Assembly (NCBI GenBank): GCA_019648995.1
Contig: BLXT01005549.1
Span: 69,965-102,163 of the forward strand
Direction: 5' to 3'
DNA from: Plakobranchus ocellatus
Lineage: Eukaryota > Mollusca > Gastropoda > Plakobranchidae
DNA length: 32,199 bases
Part shown: positions 11,078 through 20,779 of the stretch, one piece after another
Layout: each line of letters begins with the position of its first letter
Numbering within the stretch: position 1 is the first letter of the stretch
The notes under the pieces: model-generated
Told to the model about the DNA's origin: nothing
Databases searched by the model: none
Seen by the model: the letters and a program-made list of their open reading frames with translations, nothing else
Position numbers and translations under genes: made by a program

Positions 11078-11539
11078 TACTAAACTTAAACTGAAAATTG
11101 ATTAAAATACTCTTGGCAAAATGAAAATATTGAGATTGGGTTGCGGTAGCATCGCATGTTTAGTTCGGACTTTCTTTTCACTTTCGCTTTTATTTTGACC
11201 CATAGTCTAGATCTAGAATGATAATGTATTTAGTAGGCTACCGTTCTTCACTCTGAACACCAGCGGCGTTTGGTGTGAGACCTGCAAAGGACTCAGTTGT
11301 TGATTTTGCGAAAAGGAATATCATCCAATCAGTCTACTATTTATTCGCTGACTACAACATGCCTAGACGACGCAACGGAATCACACACAAAAAAAAATCA
11401 ACTCTCTGCGCATGAGTAGTGGGCGACCTTCTCACCGGTAGATTTTTTAAAAGAAGTGGTAATAGATCTACGTCACCTAAATTTTTCTTTACCTTATACA
11501 GAGACAAACAATGAGTTAAGAAAGCAGTTGATGACAAAA
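11078..11539. other. Unique-looking DNA, no gene recognised
   Basis: The stretch contains a CCAAT word in ATCCAATCAG near 11328 and a possible minus-strand donor (TATAAG followed by GTAAAG) near 11497. The 61-codon minus ORF at 11352-11537 crosses that donor but has no recognisable domain. A promoter or noncoding first exon is possible but not supported. Confidence 0.25.
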
Positions 11540-11735
11540 AAGACAGCTGAAGTCGGCTTAAAAAGCGCTTTCCATGGTACGGTTTTCCGTACGGCTTATT
11601 AGCTGTACGGTATCAGTACGGCTTAAAAAAAAGTTCCCTACCTCTTTGTGACCTACAAGCATTTCCATGCCAAAGTAAACACCGTACGTTAAAAAAGCCT
11701 GGAGCGAATTTTATCTGCAATGCCGAACGGCTTTT
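11540..11735. repeat. Cluster of GTACGG/CCGTACGG words
   Basis: GTACGG occurs at 11577-11582, 11589-11594 (inside the palindrome CCGTACGG), 11605-11610 and 11616-11621. CGTACG follows at 11683-11688 and GAACGGC near 11723. TACGGCTTA or CGGCTTAAAA recurs three times. Spacings between the first four are 12, 16 and 11 bp. The stretch is CpG-richer than its surroundings. No class is assigned. Confidence 0.5.
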
Positions 11736-12104
11736 GAGCAGAGCTCTATTTATGGGGGGTATCAAAATCAAAAATTTTCAAATCTGACTTCAGATTCAGA
11801 GTCCTCGCCTCATTTCATGCGATTTAATACCAAATATCCCCTATTTCTATCGAAGATTTATGCAAAGAGAATTCAAACAGACCATCCACTTGAGAATCGA
11901 GCTCTGTGTATAAATTTTTTTTCCTCTGGTTACTCATATAAAAAAATGGTTTGTTGTTTTTGGAGTTTTTGTTGCTTTTTTTACGTTTGAGGTCAAATAA
12001 TATTTTTCACTGCACTTTTATCGATCTACATGCGTGGAAATGTTTGAAAAAACTATTTACGCATACAAAAGGTATCTTTTCCTTGGGATTCAAAACCTGT
12101 TTAT

Positions 12105-12210
12105 TCTCTCTCTCGCTCTCTCTCTCTCTCTCTTTCTCTCGCTCTCTCTCTCCCTCCCTCTCTCTCTCTCTCTCTCTAGATCTCTATCTTTCTTTCTTTT
12201 CCCTCTCTTC

Positions 12211-12265
<55 letters not shown>

Positions 12266-12314
12266 TTCCAAGTCTCTATCTCTCTTCCTTCTCCCTCTCT
12301 CTCTCTCTTTTCTC

Positions 12315-12351
<37 letters not shown>

Positions 12352-12367
12352 TCTCTCTCTCTCTCTA
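12105..12367. repeat. (CT)n microsatellite, interrupted
   Basis: About 260 bp of nearly pure pyrimidine CT repeats on the plus strand, with interruptions such as TAGATCTC and TTTC. Long ORFs on both strands across this tract are low-complexity artefacts. Confidence 0.95.
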
Positions 12368-12475
12368 TCACCACACAAATATATAATTGAGCATTCCCTT
12401 TGTATAAACTGTCTGAAAAACCACACCATTGCAACGTATTTTACCAAGCAATCATATTTTTCTTCTTCCTTCTTT

Positions 12476-12516
12476 TTCTTCTTCTTCTTCTTCTTCTTCT
12501 TCTTCTTCTTCTTCTT

Positions 12517-12615
<99 letters not shown>
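12476..12615. repeat. Compound (CTT)n-(ATT)n microsatellite
   Basis: A pure CTT/TTC run of about 70 bp (12476-12546) changes without a break into a pure ATT run of 69 bp (12547-12615, 23 units). Confidence 0.97.
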
Positions 12616-13500
12616 TAAATTGTGGAGAACTGCATTACAAAAACAGTCATACAAATTTTTGAAAGATAAGCATCATTATTTTTTTATATAAAAAAGGAGA
12701 GGGATATTAAATTGTAGAATATTTCAAATGGAAATGTCCATCTTATACATGTAAAAGACATCCCAATAATGATCCATGGTCTCCGTAACCATTTAGTTCG
12801 TGCATCATTTGGAGTTAAATGATTTCATACTTAGATCAAAGGATTAAATGAAAGAACAAAAACGAAACGAAAGACATCTGCGGTGAAGATTCCCTGAGTT
12901 GTTTATTCATAACTTTTATTTTAATTTAGTTAGATAGTTTAGGGTAGCGCAGCGAGGAACACGAGCAAAGTGACAGTGAGGCTCAAAGCTCACCGATGAG
13001 TAACACCCGGTTGTTGATTGCTAAACGCTTAGGTTGCATTTTAGCTTCAGTTGCAGTCCAAACGCCTTTGCAGAAAGGTCTCCAAATTATTGGAGCATAC
13101 AGCTGGTAATAGGGTATGTAAAAATATTGCCTATGTTCGAACATATTGCTTATGCAGCAGCCCCATGGGCCATGATCTAACCATAAATTTAATTTAACTA
13201 TAGTGCATTTTGGTTAGCAGATATTTGCCGATATTGGCTTTGAGTCAGAGTGGTTGGAAAATTAAATAGTCAAAATCATAAAATATTAAAAACGATTAAA
13301 TGTTGAAACGTTACATGAATATTGTATATACATAATATATATCTGAGTGTTAAAATACATGAAAAATTAATGGATTGAAAATGTAAGTGTTTAAGAGTGA
13401 ACGATATGTATTTTCGTTCAGTAATAGAAATTAGTTGAATAATGAGTTTGAAATACAGAAATGAGAATTTAATGAGTGGAAATGTTGTATTAAGAATCCA
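12616..13500. other. No gene recognised; possible SINE-like patch at 12944-13030
   Basis: TAGCGCAGCGAGG near 12945 fits the RNA polymerase III A-box consensus (TRGCNNAGYNGG). CGGTTGTTGATTG near 13009 is a poor B box. A tRNA-derived retroposon is possible but weak. The rest is AT-rich without motifs. Confidence 0.25.
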
Positions 13501-13517
13501 TTCTGTTATTGGATTTT

Positions 13518-13640
13518 ACAGGGGCAGTCCTGGAACGAACTGGAAATTAAATTTCATTTTGAGGGAGTCCTGGAGTGGATCGACGTTAAATTTCTAAGTG
13601 CAGACCTTGAACGGATTGGAAATAAAAATGTATTCAAAAG
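13518..13640 (+). repeat. Three diverged tandem copies of a 40-bp unit
   Basis: Units start near 13521, 13561 and 13600. Each begins G(C)AGTCCTGGA or GCAGACCTTGA, followed by (C)GAACTGGAAAT/GGATCGACGTT/CGGATTGGAAAT and then an AT-rich tail. Period is about 40 bp. Divergence is high, so it is an old array. Confidence 0.55.
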
Positions 13641-13983
13641 GGAGTGGACTGAGCTGTATTATACTATATTATGTCTACGCATATGTGATTGTATGTGGAA
13701 GCCCAAAAAGGAATTGCAGCAATCGTCTGTCTTTACTCAGCATATTATTCTTATTTCGTCGTCCACACGTATAACTCCACGTCGTCCCTACCTATATGAC
13801 CCCCCACCGTGACGATAAGAGTGATTAACTTGAGCTAGATAAATTTTATCAGACCTTGTAATCAAGTCTTTTGTATATGCCAGAAGCACAATTAAAGGGT
13901 CGGGCTCCAAAGTGCCAAAAGTTTAGGTACAACTGTTTAGAACTGGAGGATATATTGTAGAGGAAAATAAAGCGCATCTTCCA

Positions 13984-14022
13984 TTCAAACGGTTAACCAC
14001 TACACCTACTGGGCCAGAAGTT
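13984..14022 (-). repeat. Possible tRNA-derived SINE head
   Basis: On the minus strand GGCCCAGTAGGTGTAGTGG is followed by TTAACCG. This looks like the 5' part and D-arm/A-box of a tRNA-derived SINE. No B box is found at the expected distance, so only a truncated remnant is suggested. Confidence 0.35.
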
Positions 14023-15190
14023 AAAAGCAAAGAACGGTTAGTCATATGGACAGAGCCATGCTTCATTATAATTCAAAAAGCCGTAGCTCAAGTTATGAAC
14101 CTTTGGTTGCTGGAATGTGATTGTGATTTTTTGAGAGTGTGTATCTTAGGCATATAACTATGGTTTCAACCGTCTGAACAACCTACTTGGCCCTTTTCTT
14201 TCCTAAATCACCTTTCATATTATACTTTAAAACCCTTGATAGGCTCTGAATTCCAATGAAAAGTAAATTCGCCTCCCTAGTAGCCTACCCCCGAGCCTGT
14301 GCTGTATTTTGAATGTTGTGCAAAAGCTGTTTCATCATATTGTCTTCGCTAAAGTCAGGCGTTCTTAAACATATGTAATGGTATATATTCCTCTCAGTGA
14401 CGGGTTAAGTGGTATTTGAGTGATTTGAGTTACAAATGGTTGAAAAAGATTTTTAGAAAGTGAAAGCCATTCTATCAATGCGTAATCTCACAATGCAGAG
14501 TGCCCACCGTTCCTTTTCAGGACTTAGGCAGCAGAATGAAAAGAAAACAAGTTGACCTGGCGAGAGCTCAGAAGTAAGGTGGCAGGAGGGAGGTAATACA
14601 GAGACAAGGTCTTTTGATGACCCAGTCCATGATGAGGCTGCTGCATTCTTTTGTGATCGGGAAAATTAGAAGGAAGCAAATGATACTTTAAAACGACTAA
14701 GGTTGATAAATGCTGTTTGATCAATATGTGTGTATGTGACAGTGATTTTTATTAATGTGTGCTTGTGTGTGCCTGTTGGCGCTTTTGCATGACTGAGGAA
14801 GAAGTTTGAGAAAGGAGAGGCGAGAGAGGAAAGGAAGGGGGACAATTCTGTCTTATAACAAAGCTAAATTTCTATGACATTGACATGGATCAAGGTAGGT
14901 GAAATAAACCCAGAAGGTTGAATTGGTGAAAGTAAAAGTGGAGATATAGCTTTGCTTTTCGGTGAACTAAACCTAAGACCCATACTTATAAATTTTATTT
15001 AAAGTCAGGAAGTTCCAATGTAAAAAAAAAAATGGTCTGTAAAACATTTTTCTTATCTACCTTGTATATTACTAAAATTAAAATATCGCACTTTTAATCA
15101 ACAAGAGATGTGTTGAGACTAGTCTTCCTTTGCCTCCAAAAAGTGGCAAATATCCTATGAAAAAAAAAAAAAAACTAGTGATGATCAGTT
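14023..15190. other. No gene recognised
   Basis: A purine-rich patch (GAGAAAGGAGAGGCGAGAGAG region, 14807-14845) and several A-runs are present. No exon, domain or repeat pair is seen. The right part may be the 5' flank of the broken transposon ORF that follows. Confidence 0.3.
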
Positions 15191-15194
15191 AGCC

Positions 15195-16330
15195 CGAGGA
15201 AGAGCTCATATAGACTATTTCCCCTGAATGCCGTCACATTACTGCAGGCAGGGCACTAGCAAAGAATATTTGGTAAAAGCCTTAAATCTCACAAAAATGT
15301 ATGGGATGTATCAAGACTAATGTGCTCAAAATAATGCCATTTCAGTTAAGTTGCATAAATATTCAGAGGTGTTTAACACTGAGTTTAACATAAATTTCAC
15401 GGTACCCGAAAAAACCAGGTGCGATAAGTGCGAGCTTGGGAGAGTCAACACTAATCTCCAGCCCACTGAAGATGAGGCTCTCTCAGCTCATGTTTTAAAC
15501 AAATAGAAACCTTACTACGAAAGAGAAAGAGATAAGAATGGCAAAGCAAAAGTAGTAGTTTGTTTTTAACTTGAAAAAAAAAATAATGTATTTAGCTTAC
15601 TGATAACCGGGTTGTCTGATTTTTTCTACAGCTGGAAGCTCTGTACCTTTAATATGACAGCTCATCTATTCCTGTCAAAAAAGTCCTACTTTGCCATTTG
15701 GCATGAAGGCAGTGCCATTGTTAAAATACTCAAGCAAATAATGGTTGACCTTACAGACACCAAGGAGCTGGTATTATGGTCAGATTCTTGTGTGTGTCAT
15801 GACTCTGGCATAGTCTCTGTTTGTACAGGACAATCCAGATAAAGAGGCTGTCATACAGAAGTTTTGTGAAGCTGGACACAGCAATATATAGGAAGTTGAC
15901 AGTATGCACTCTGTCATAGAGAGGCATTTAAAGCATCAAGAAATCGTTACTCCACTAGGTCTTGTCAGAAAATTAAGTACAATAAAAAACATCCATACCA
16001 TCCAAATAACAAACTTTTTTGGATGTCCAAGCAAAGCCCAAAAACTGAATTCCAATCCAGCAGAGTTCCCTTTACTCAAGTCTGCCAGGTTAAAGTTACT
16101 CGTGTTACCGGTGTTGTTTCATACAAACTAGGCCACAAGTCTGCTGACGGTGTCAAAGCTGAACCAAGATCAATCAGAAAAGGTGTACAAAGGGAATTTA
16201 AAGAAATACCACTCTAAAAGATAGCAAAACCTGCCATAGGACTAGAAAAAAAGAAAGACACCAAGTCTATGCTCCAATACATGCCTGACAGTATTGATAG
16301 AGAATTCATGAATACCATTGTAGCATGATA
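15195..16330 (+). pseudogene. Broken transposon-type ORF (DUF7869-like), multiple stops and frameshifts
   Basis: Read with frame changes, the stretch gives blocks in the order expected for a widespread eukaryotic transposon-associated family. They are HIDYFP and MPSHYCRQGTSKEYL (15195-15270), then VFNTEFNINFTVPEKTRCDKCE (15370-15435; the C-x2-C is visible), with VVVCF near 15560. Next come FYSWKLCTFNMTAHLF, VLWSDSCV (about 15770-15795), and GHSNI-stop-EVDSMHSVIERH (15875-15935). The last block is TPLGLVRKL with Q-V-C-Q-V-K-V and GHKSADG. There are in-frame stops near 15225, 15326, 15505, 15568 and 15889, and at least two frameshifts (about 15800-15850 and 16020). The DUF7869 label is from memory of such proteins and is tentative; the pseudogene call is firm. 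Confidence 0.65.
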
Positions 16331-17270
16331 TGAATGAGAGAAATACCAAATATTTAAAGAAAGGAGATATAAGTTTTGATAATTATACCGATAGTAAATT
16401 TCTGTTTCCGATGGTCTGTTAAAAATAGTCTACTTTTCAGTGTGAAACGTATGCATCTAGGTCTTAATATCATAACTGTTTCCAACCATGTTAGTTTCTT
16501 TCTATGATCTGGGATATATAATCATTAATATAAAACATTGATACAATATATTATACTTTAATGTCGTGCAATGATGAAAGTTCCTTTATAATTTGATAAT
16601 GGCTGTATATCGATTTAAAGTTGATGTGTAACTTGTTGCAAGTTGACATACTTTGGTCGTTAAATGGTCATTATTCTTTGCTGTTACTTTGCTTTTGTCA
16701 TATATATGTATGTTTCTCTATAGTTAAAAAAAAATATTCACAACCGTTCATGATGTCTAAATCGTGGATTTTTCAAGAGATGGGAAGTAAATGCATGGAT
16801 GCTTATGATAGATATAATTTTATAAAGCCTTTTTTAATGTACTAAAATTCATCTGTTTTTGGTTAAAAGCTATGTGTGGATTTTGTATGTTTTGGTAACA
16901 AAATGGCAGCATGTTTGTTCTTTAAGCCTATTACGTCGTGATTATGTGTGTGTTGCGAATTTTCAATTTAATCATTTTTGTACAGGTATATAACATAATT
17001 GAAAAGGGATTTTTTAAATTGCATTAAACTTTTGCAACAAAATGAACAAGCAAAAAAAAAAAAAAAAAAAAACTTTGTTCAATTTGTCTTCTGATAGTTT
17101 TCTTTGTTGTTGTGTTTTTACTGCATGTCTTTCAGTAGTACCCATAATGTTTGAAAAAAGCAAAATACAGGTACAATAAAACACTGAGCTCCTAAACAAA
17201 ATATTGTCTAAATGGATATCTTAGATTCTTACTCTTTATAAAACATCCACCAACATTCACAATGTCATGG
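16331..17270. other. AT-rich DNA with no gene recognised
   Basis: Long A-run at 17054-17071. The 61- to 74-codon ORFs lack any motif or splice context. Nothing else is seen. Confidence 0.35.
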
Positions 17271-17271
17271 C

Positions 17272-17304
17272 AAAAAATAAATAAATAAATAAATAAATAA
17301 ATAA
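17272..17304. repeat. (TAAA)n microsatellite
   Basis: About eight tandem AAAT/TAAA units. Confidence 0.95.
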
Positions 17305-17525
17305 GCAACAGGCCACATTTTACCAGTGTACCTTCAGAACTTGCAGAAGATCAGCTGATAGAAACAGCATCTCAATCTAGTATTCTGACAAAAAGCGCTT
17401 GAACTCTCGGTCCAAACTCCGGGTGTTTACCCATACATCATAAACCCGCACTATAAAAATGTTGTGAGTTATTTTAAAAGATTTCAAAGCACTTCATTTC
17501 TCACTCTTCTTTCATATTTTAACAT

Positions 17526-17577
17526 GGAGATGGCATAAAAGCACCATTGAGAAACTTGGCTGTGGAGATGGCATAAA
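17526..17577 (+). repeat. Paired GGAGATGGCATAAA words, left flank of the LINE
   Basis: GGAGATGGCATAAA occurs at 17526-17539 and 17564-17577. The same 14-mer occurs inverted at 18812-18825, just outside the other end of the LINE fragment. A similar GGAGATAGAATAAAG lies near 19010. Confidence 0.8.
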
Positions 17578-17589
17578 GTGCTGCTGCAG

Positions 17590-18811
17590 TTGTTCAGTTT
17601 TCAGAGCTCATCATTATCAGCTACCTTGTCTGGAACAGGCATTGGCGATCATGTTCCTCCACTCATACCTATTCTCAGTTAAACTTATAAAGTTGTTACT
17701 GCTACCCTTGCCCATTGCCCTTGACCTAAGATTTTCAATAAATGTTATTCTCTTTCTACCTCTACTGCGTTTGCCTTCAATCTTTCCAATGATTGCTAAG
17801 TGCTCTAAATCCTTATGTCGGCAAATGTGGCCTAAAAATTGTAGTTGCCTCTGTCTTATGGTTTTAATTAATGATCGCTCGAGATTAGCCTCTTTCAGAA
17901 CCAATTCATTTGACTTTTTTTTCTGTCCATGATATTCTCATCATTCTTCTGATAAACCACATCTCTACTGCTTCTATTTTTTCTTTCTCTATTCCTTTGT
18001 TTATTGTCCAACACTCACTACCATACAAAAATACTGACTTTAATTACCCTTATTTTGGTTGTCATACATATGTTCCTATATGCCAATATTTCTTTGTTTA
18101 TTCTTCGACACTCGCTACCATACAAAAATACTGAACATACATTATGTTTTAATTACCGTTATTTTGATTGTCATGCGTATATTTCTATTTGCCAGTATTG
18201 CTTTCATTTTTTGGAATGTATCTTTGGCCATGGCTATTCTTTTACTTGTTTCACTTGTGCATCTGCCATCTGATGTTATTAGGTAGCCTAGATATTTGAA
18301 TTTTGTAACTTGTTTGATTTGTTCACCTTTGCTAACGAGATTGTACTTGGGGTTAGAGGATTTTTTTTAGATGACCATACTTCCGTTTTCTTTACATTCA
18401 AAGACAGGCCCATTCTTTTGCCCTCTAAAACTGCAATATCTAGAAGTTTTTGGAGTTGTTTGCAAGATTCTGCCATTAAAACTGTATCAACCGCACACTT
18501 GAGATTATTAAGACTCTCTCCATTGATTTTTAAGCCTGAAATACCATAAAGATTCCTTAAGATTATTTCACCATATAGGTTAAAAAGATCAGGAGACAGT
18601 ACACATCCTTGCTTCACACCTCTATGATGGGTTTGAAATCACTATGTTCTCCTTCATTCTTACAGATGCAGTCTGATCCCAGTATAAATTTCTAATAATT
18701 ATTACTCTCAGATCTTTCCCATGACGTCTAATTTTCTAGCATAGAAACAGCTCTACATGTCTTACTTTGTCAAAAGCCTTAGAATAGTCAATAAAACACT
18801 TTCAGAGCTGA
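17590..18811 (-). pseudogene. LINE endonuclease/reverse-transcriptase C-terminal half, decayed
   Basis: On the minus strand the blocks run in the right order. CFIDYSKAFDKV (18795-18760) is reverse-transcriptase motif A with its Asp. GVKQGCVLSPDLFNLY (about 18620-18570) is motif B. GLKINGESLNNLKCAVDTVLMAES (about 18535-18465) is motif C, with YADD changed to AVDT. Then comes EGKRMGLSLNVKKTEV. After a break come WTINKE-like words, then EANLERSLIKTIRQRQLQFLGHI and GKIEGKRSRGRKR (about 17880-17750). That last block is the C-terminal region typical of this LINE type. Frameshifts and stops separate the blocks, and loss of the YADD motif means no activity. Part of 18000-18200 is tandemly duplicated (about 17997-18090 and 18092-18203). 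Related fragments lie at 8150-9290 and 10401-11077. Confidence 0.85.
17997..18203. repeat. Two-copy tandem duplication inside the LINE fragment
   Basis: Both copies contain TTTGTTTATT, CACTC(A/G)CTACCATACAAAA, ATACTGA, TTTAATTACC(C/G)TTATTTTG and TTGTCAT(A/G)C. Copy 2 has an extra run of about 15 bp (CATACATTATG). The duplication repeats the region coding LYGSECWTINK on the minus strand. Confidence 0.75.
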
Positions 18812-18825
18812 TTTATGCCATCTCC
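18812..18825 (-). repeat. Inverted partner of the GGAGATGGCATAAA word
   Basis: TTTATGCCATCTCC is the exact reverse complement of the 14-mer at 17526 and 17564 and bounds the other side of the LINE fragment. Confidence 0.8.
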
Positions 18826-19034
18826 AAAAATAATTTTTGACAAAAATATATGTATTTAAATAAATGTTAAAAAATTGATAAAAGTTAACAATAAAGATGA
18901 TTCAAAAACCCACCATGCAAAGTTTCAAGAAAATAATTATGATGGTAAATAACTAAATAAAATTGGTTCTCAAACTTTACTCGCGATTTTCTCCAAAACA
19001 AGGAAATGTGGAGATAGAATAAAGTAATTTTAAG

Positions 19035-19545
19035 GTGACGCTGGAGGCAGCAGTTCACGTGTCCAACAATACATGTTTTGAAATACTCTCTTTCTTTGAT
19101 GCGAGCGCACATCAAGTCGACAACTTGTCGGAGCGTCGGAGCTATCCTTTGTGTTTTACAGCCTGGTCTTACGTCACTGGCTCTGTCGGATAAGGGAAAA
19201 GGGGAAGCCATTACGTTACCACGCATAATTCTACTGACCGTTGCCGCGCGAACTGCGAGGCCAGTCTTGTTACGCAAATTATCAGGCTAACTTGTCGGTG
19301 GGTAGCGCACAGTCCTTCATGTTAGCCATGACAAGTCGCGTCGCCTCCAGTGTGGGCCTACGCTATGCGACCACGCACAAGTCGCATCGCTTCCCTTATT
19401 AAAAAAGGGTACGTCTCAACGCCTCGATTAGATGAAAATCACAGCCGACTTGGTATACTTTGGCACAAAAAAAAAAAAAAAATAGTTTCCAAACATGTTG
19501 GTGGTAGCTGTGAGCTTGGACACTCAAATTGCTGCCTCTAATATA
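19035..19545. mobile_element. About 510-bp terminal-inverted-repeat element, GC-richer interior
   Basis: The left end GAGGCAGCAGTT (19044) and the right end read inward, GAGGCAGCAATT (from 19538), match at 19 of 23 positions through GTGTCCAA. Further inside, ACATGTTTTGAAA (left) and ACATGTTTGGAAA (right) continue the repeat. ATTTTAAG (19027-19034) and TTTTTAAG (19546-19553) may be an 8-bp target duplication. The interior is CpG-rich and repeats the words ACTTGTCGG and GTCGGA. No transposase ORF is present. The class is unknown. Confidence 0.65.
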
Positions 19546-19553
19546 TTTTTAAG

Positions 19554-19910
19554 CTGAAGTGTTATTTTAACCTACTAACGTAAACATTACTTGACGGGAA
19601 ATTACTATAATGTTCGCTAAAAGCGTGTGGATGCTTGTTTTTTACTGGAACTAAGGTGACATGGTGTCAATTCTACACGTAGGGCGTAAATCCACAATTT
19701 TAAGAGGGTAGATCCCGCTGATCCTATCTTTCAATCTCAATGCTTTTCGGGTGACATTTATGCTGATTGTCATCTTTGAGCACAAATATTTTAATGGTGA
19801 TATTCATTTCTTTCATTTGATAAAACTTCTTAAGAAAAGCATTATTTTGTTAAGTTTCATTTCATTTTAAGAACTGTAGAAATCTTTTAGAATTAAAAAC
19901 AACGCATACA
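19554..19910. other. No gene recognised
   Basis: AT-rich sequence between the inverted-repeat element and the purine microsatellite. No motif is seen. Confidence 0.35.
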
Positions 19911-19959
19911 GTAAGAAAAAAAAAAGTTGTAAAAGGTACGGATGTGTGAATAAAAGAAA

Positions 19960-19987
19960 GAGATAGAGAGAGAAAGAAAGATAGATT

Positions 19988-20028
<41 letters not shown>

Positions 20029-20031
20029 NNN

Positions 20032-20069
<38 letters not shown>

Positions 20070-20116
20070 TAGAAGGGGTGGGGTGGATGGATGAAAAGCG
20101 GAGGAAGGAAGAGGGG

Positions 20117-20154
<38 letters not shown>

Positions 20155-20317
20155 ATAGAAGGGGTGGGGTGGATGAATGACGAGCGGAGGAAGGAAGAGA
20201 GGAAAATAAGAGAGATAGATAGATAGATAGATAGATTGAGAGAGAGAGAGAGAGAGAGCGGCAGAGGGGGTGCGGTGGGTGAATGAAGAGCAGAAGAAGA
20301 AGTAGAAAAAGAAGAAA
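19960..20317. repeat. GATA/GA microsatellite with repeated spacer unit
   Basis: A (GATA)n run (about 19985-20028) abuts a 3-base N gap, then (GA)n to 20065. A spacer AGAAGGGGTGGGGTGGATG...AAGCGGAGGAAGGAAGAG...AAAATAAGAGAG occurs at about 20069-20130 and again at about 20155-20216. A third, shorter and more diverged copy follows near 20262. GA or GATA tracts separate the spacers. Strand asymmetry is near complete (purines on plus). Confidence 0.9.
20029..20031. other. Assembly gap (3 N)
   Basis: Three undetermined bases at the GATA/GA junction. Confidence 1.
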
Positions 20318-20340
20318 NNNNNNNNNNNNNNNNNNNNNNN
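20318..20340. other. Assembly gap (23 N)
   Basis: Twenty-three undetermined bases at the end of the purine-rich tract. The true length of the missing repeat is unknown. Confidence 1.
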
Positions 20341-20704
20341 CTTAGAGATGTTTGGCTTATTAGAGCTGGATGCCTTTTCATGGGCTCTCGTTGAGCGTGC
20401 CAAGTTTTTAATTTTTTTTTTCTCCATCTTTAAAATTTTGCTCCCTGTCTACACGTCCGTCCCCTACAGTACTTGTTTGACAGCAATTAATAGGATAATA
20501 TCGAAAAGATTTTGAAAAGAAGTTAGACTTAAACGCAACGGAAATATTCCTGATGCAGTACAACTAGACTCAAGAACTGAATGGAAATCAGTTTTTTTTT
20601 TTTTTATGAACATGTAATCCATATTACAAGTCCAAAACAAACAAACATTAAAACTTATTTGTTTGTCTCCACAGTCCATACAACACTAGGTGGTCTCAGG
20701 CTTT

Positions 20705-20772
20705 TTGGCCCTCGTCGGGCAGGCTGAAACCCACATGCGCATTTTAGGGCAAGTTCGCTCACTGGGCTACCA
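20705..20772 (-). repeat. tRNA-derived SINE head
   Basis: On the minus strand GGTAGCCCAGTGAGCG fits an RNA polymerase III A box. About 35-40 nt later GGGTTTCAGCCTGCCC resembles a degraded B box, followed by CGACGAGGGCC. Spacing and order fit the head of a tRNA-derived SINE. No intact cloverleaf is present, so it is not a working tRNA gene. Confidence 0.5.
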
Positions 20773-20779
20773 AGGACCT

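Noticed and set aside
11951..12691. Long ORFs on both strands (poly-Leu/Ser, poly-Asn/Lys, poly-Ile/Tyr)
   Set aside because: They are translations of the CT, CTT and ATT microsatellites, with no non-repetitive domain.
12944..13030. tRNA gene or full SINE
   Set aside because: An A-box match is present but the B box is poor and no cloverleaf folds. Kept only as a low-confidence patch.
15612..15842. 76-codon ORF as a separate small gene
   Set aside because: It is one block of the broken transposon ORF; homologous blocks continue before and after it in other frames.
19867..20427. Minus-strand ORFs of 162-186 codons
   Set aside because: They come from GA/GATA repeats and run through N gaps.
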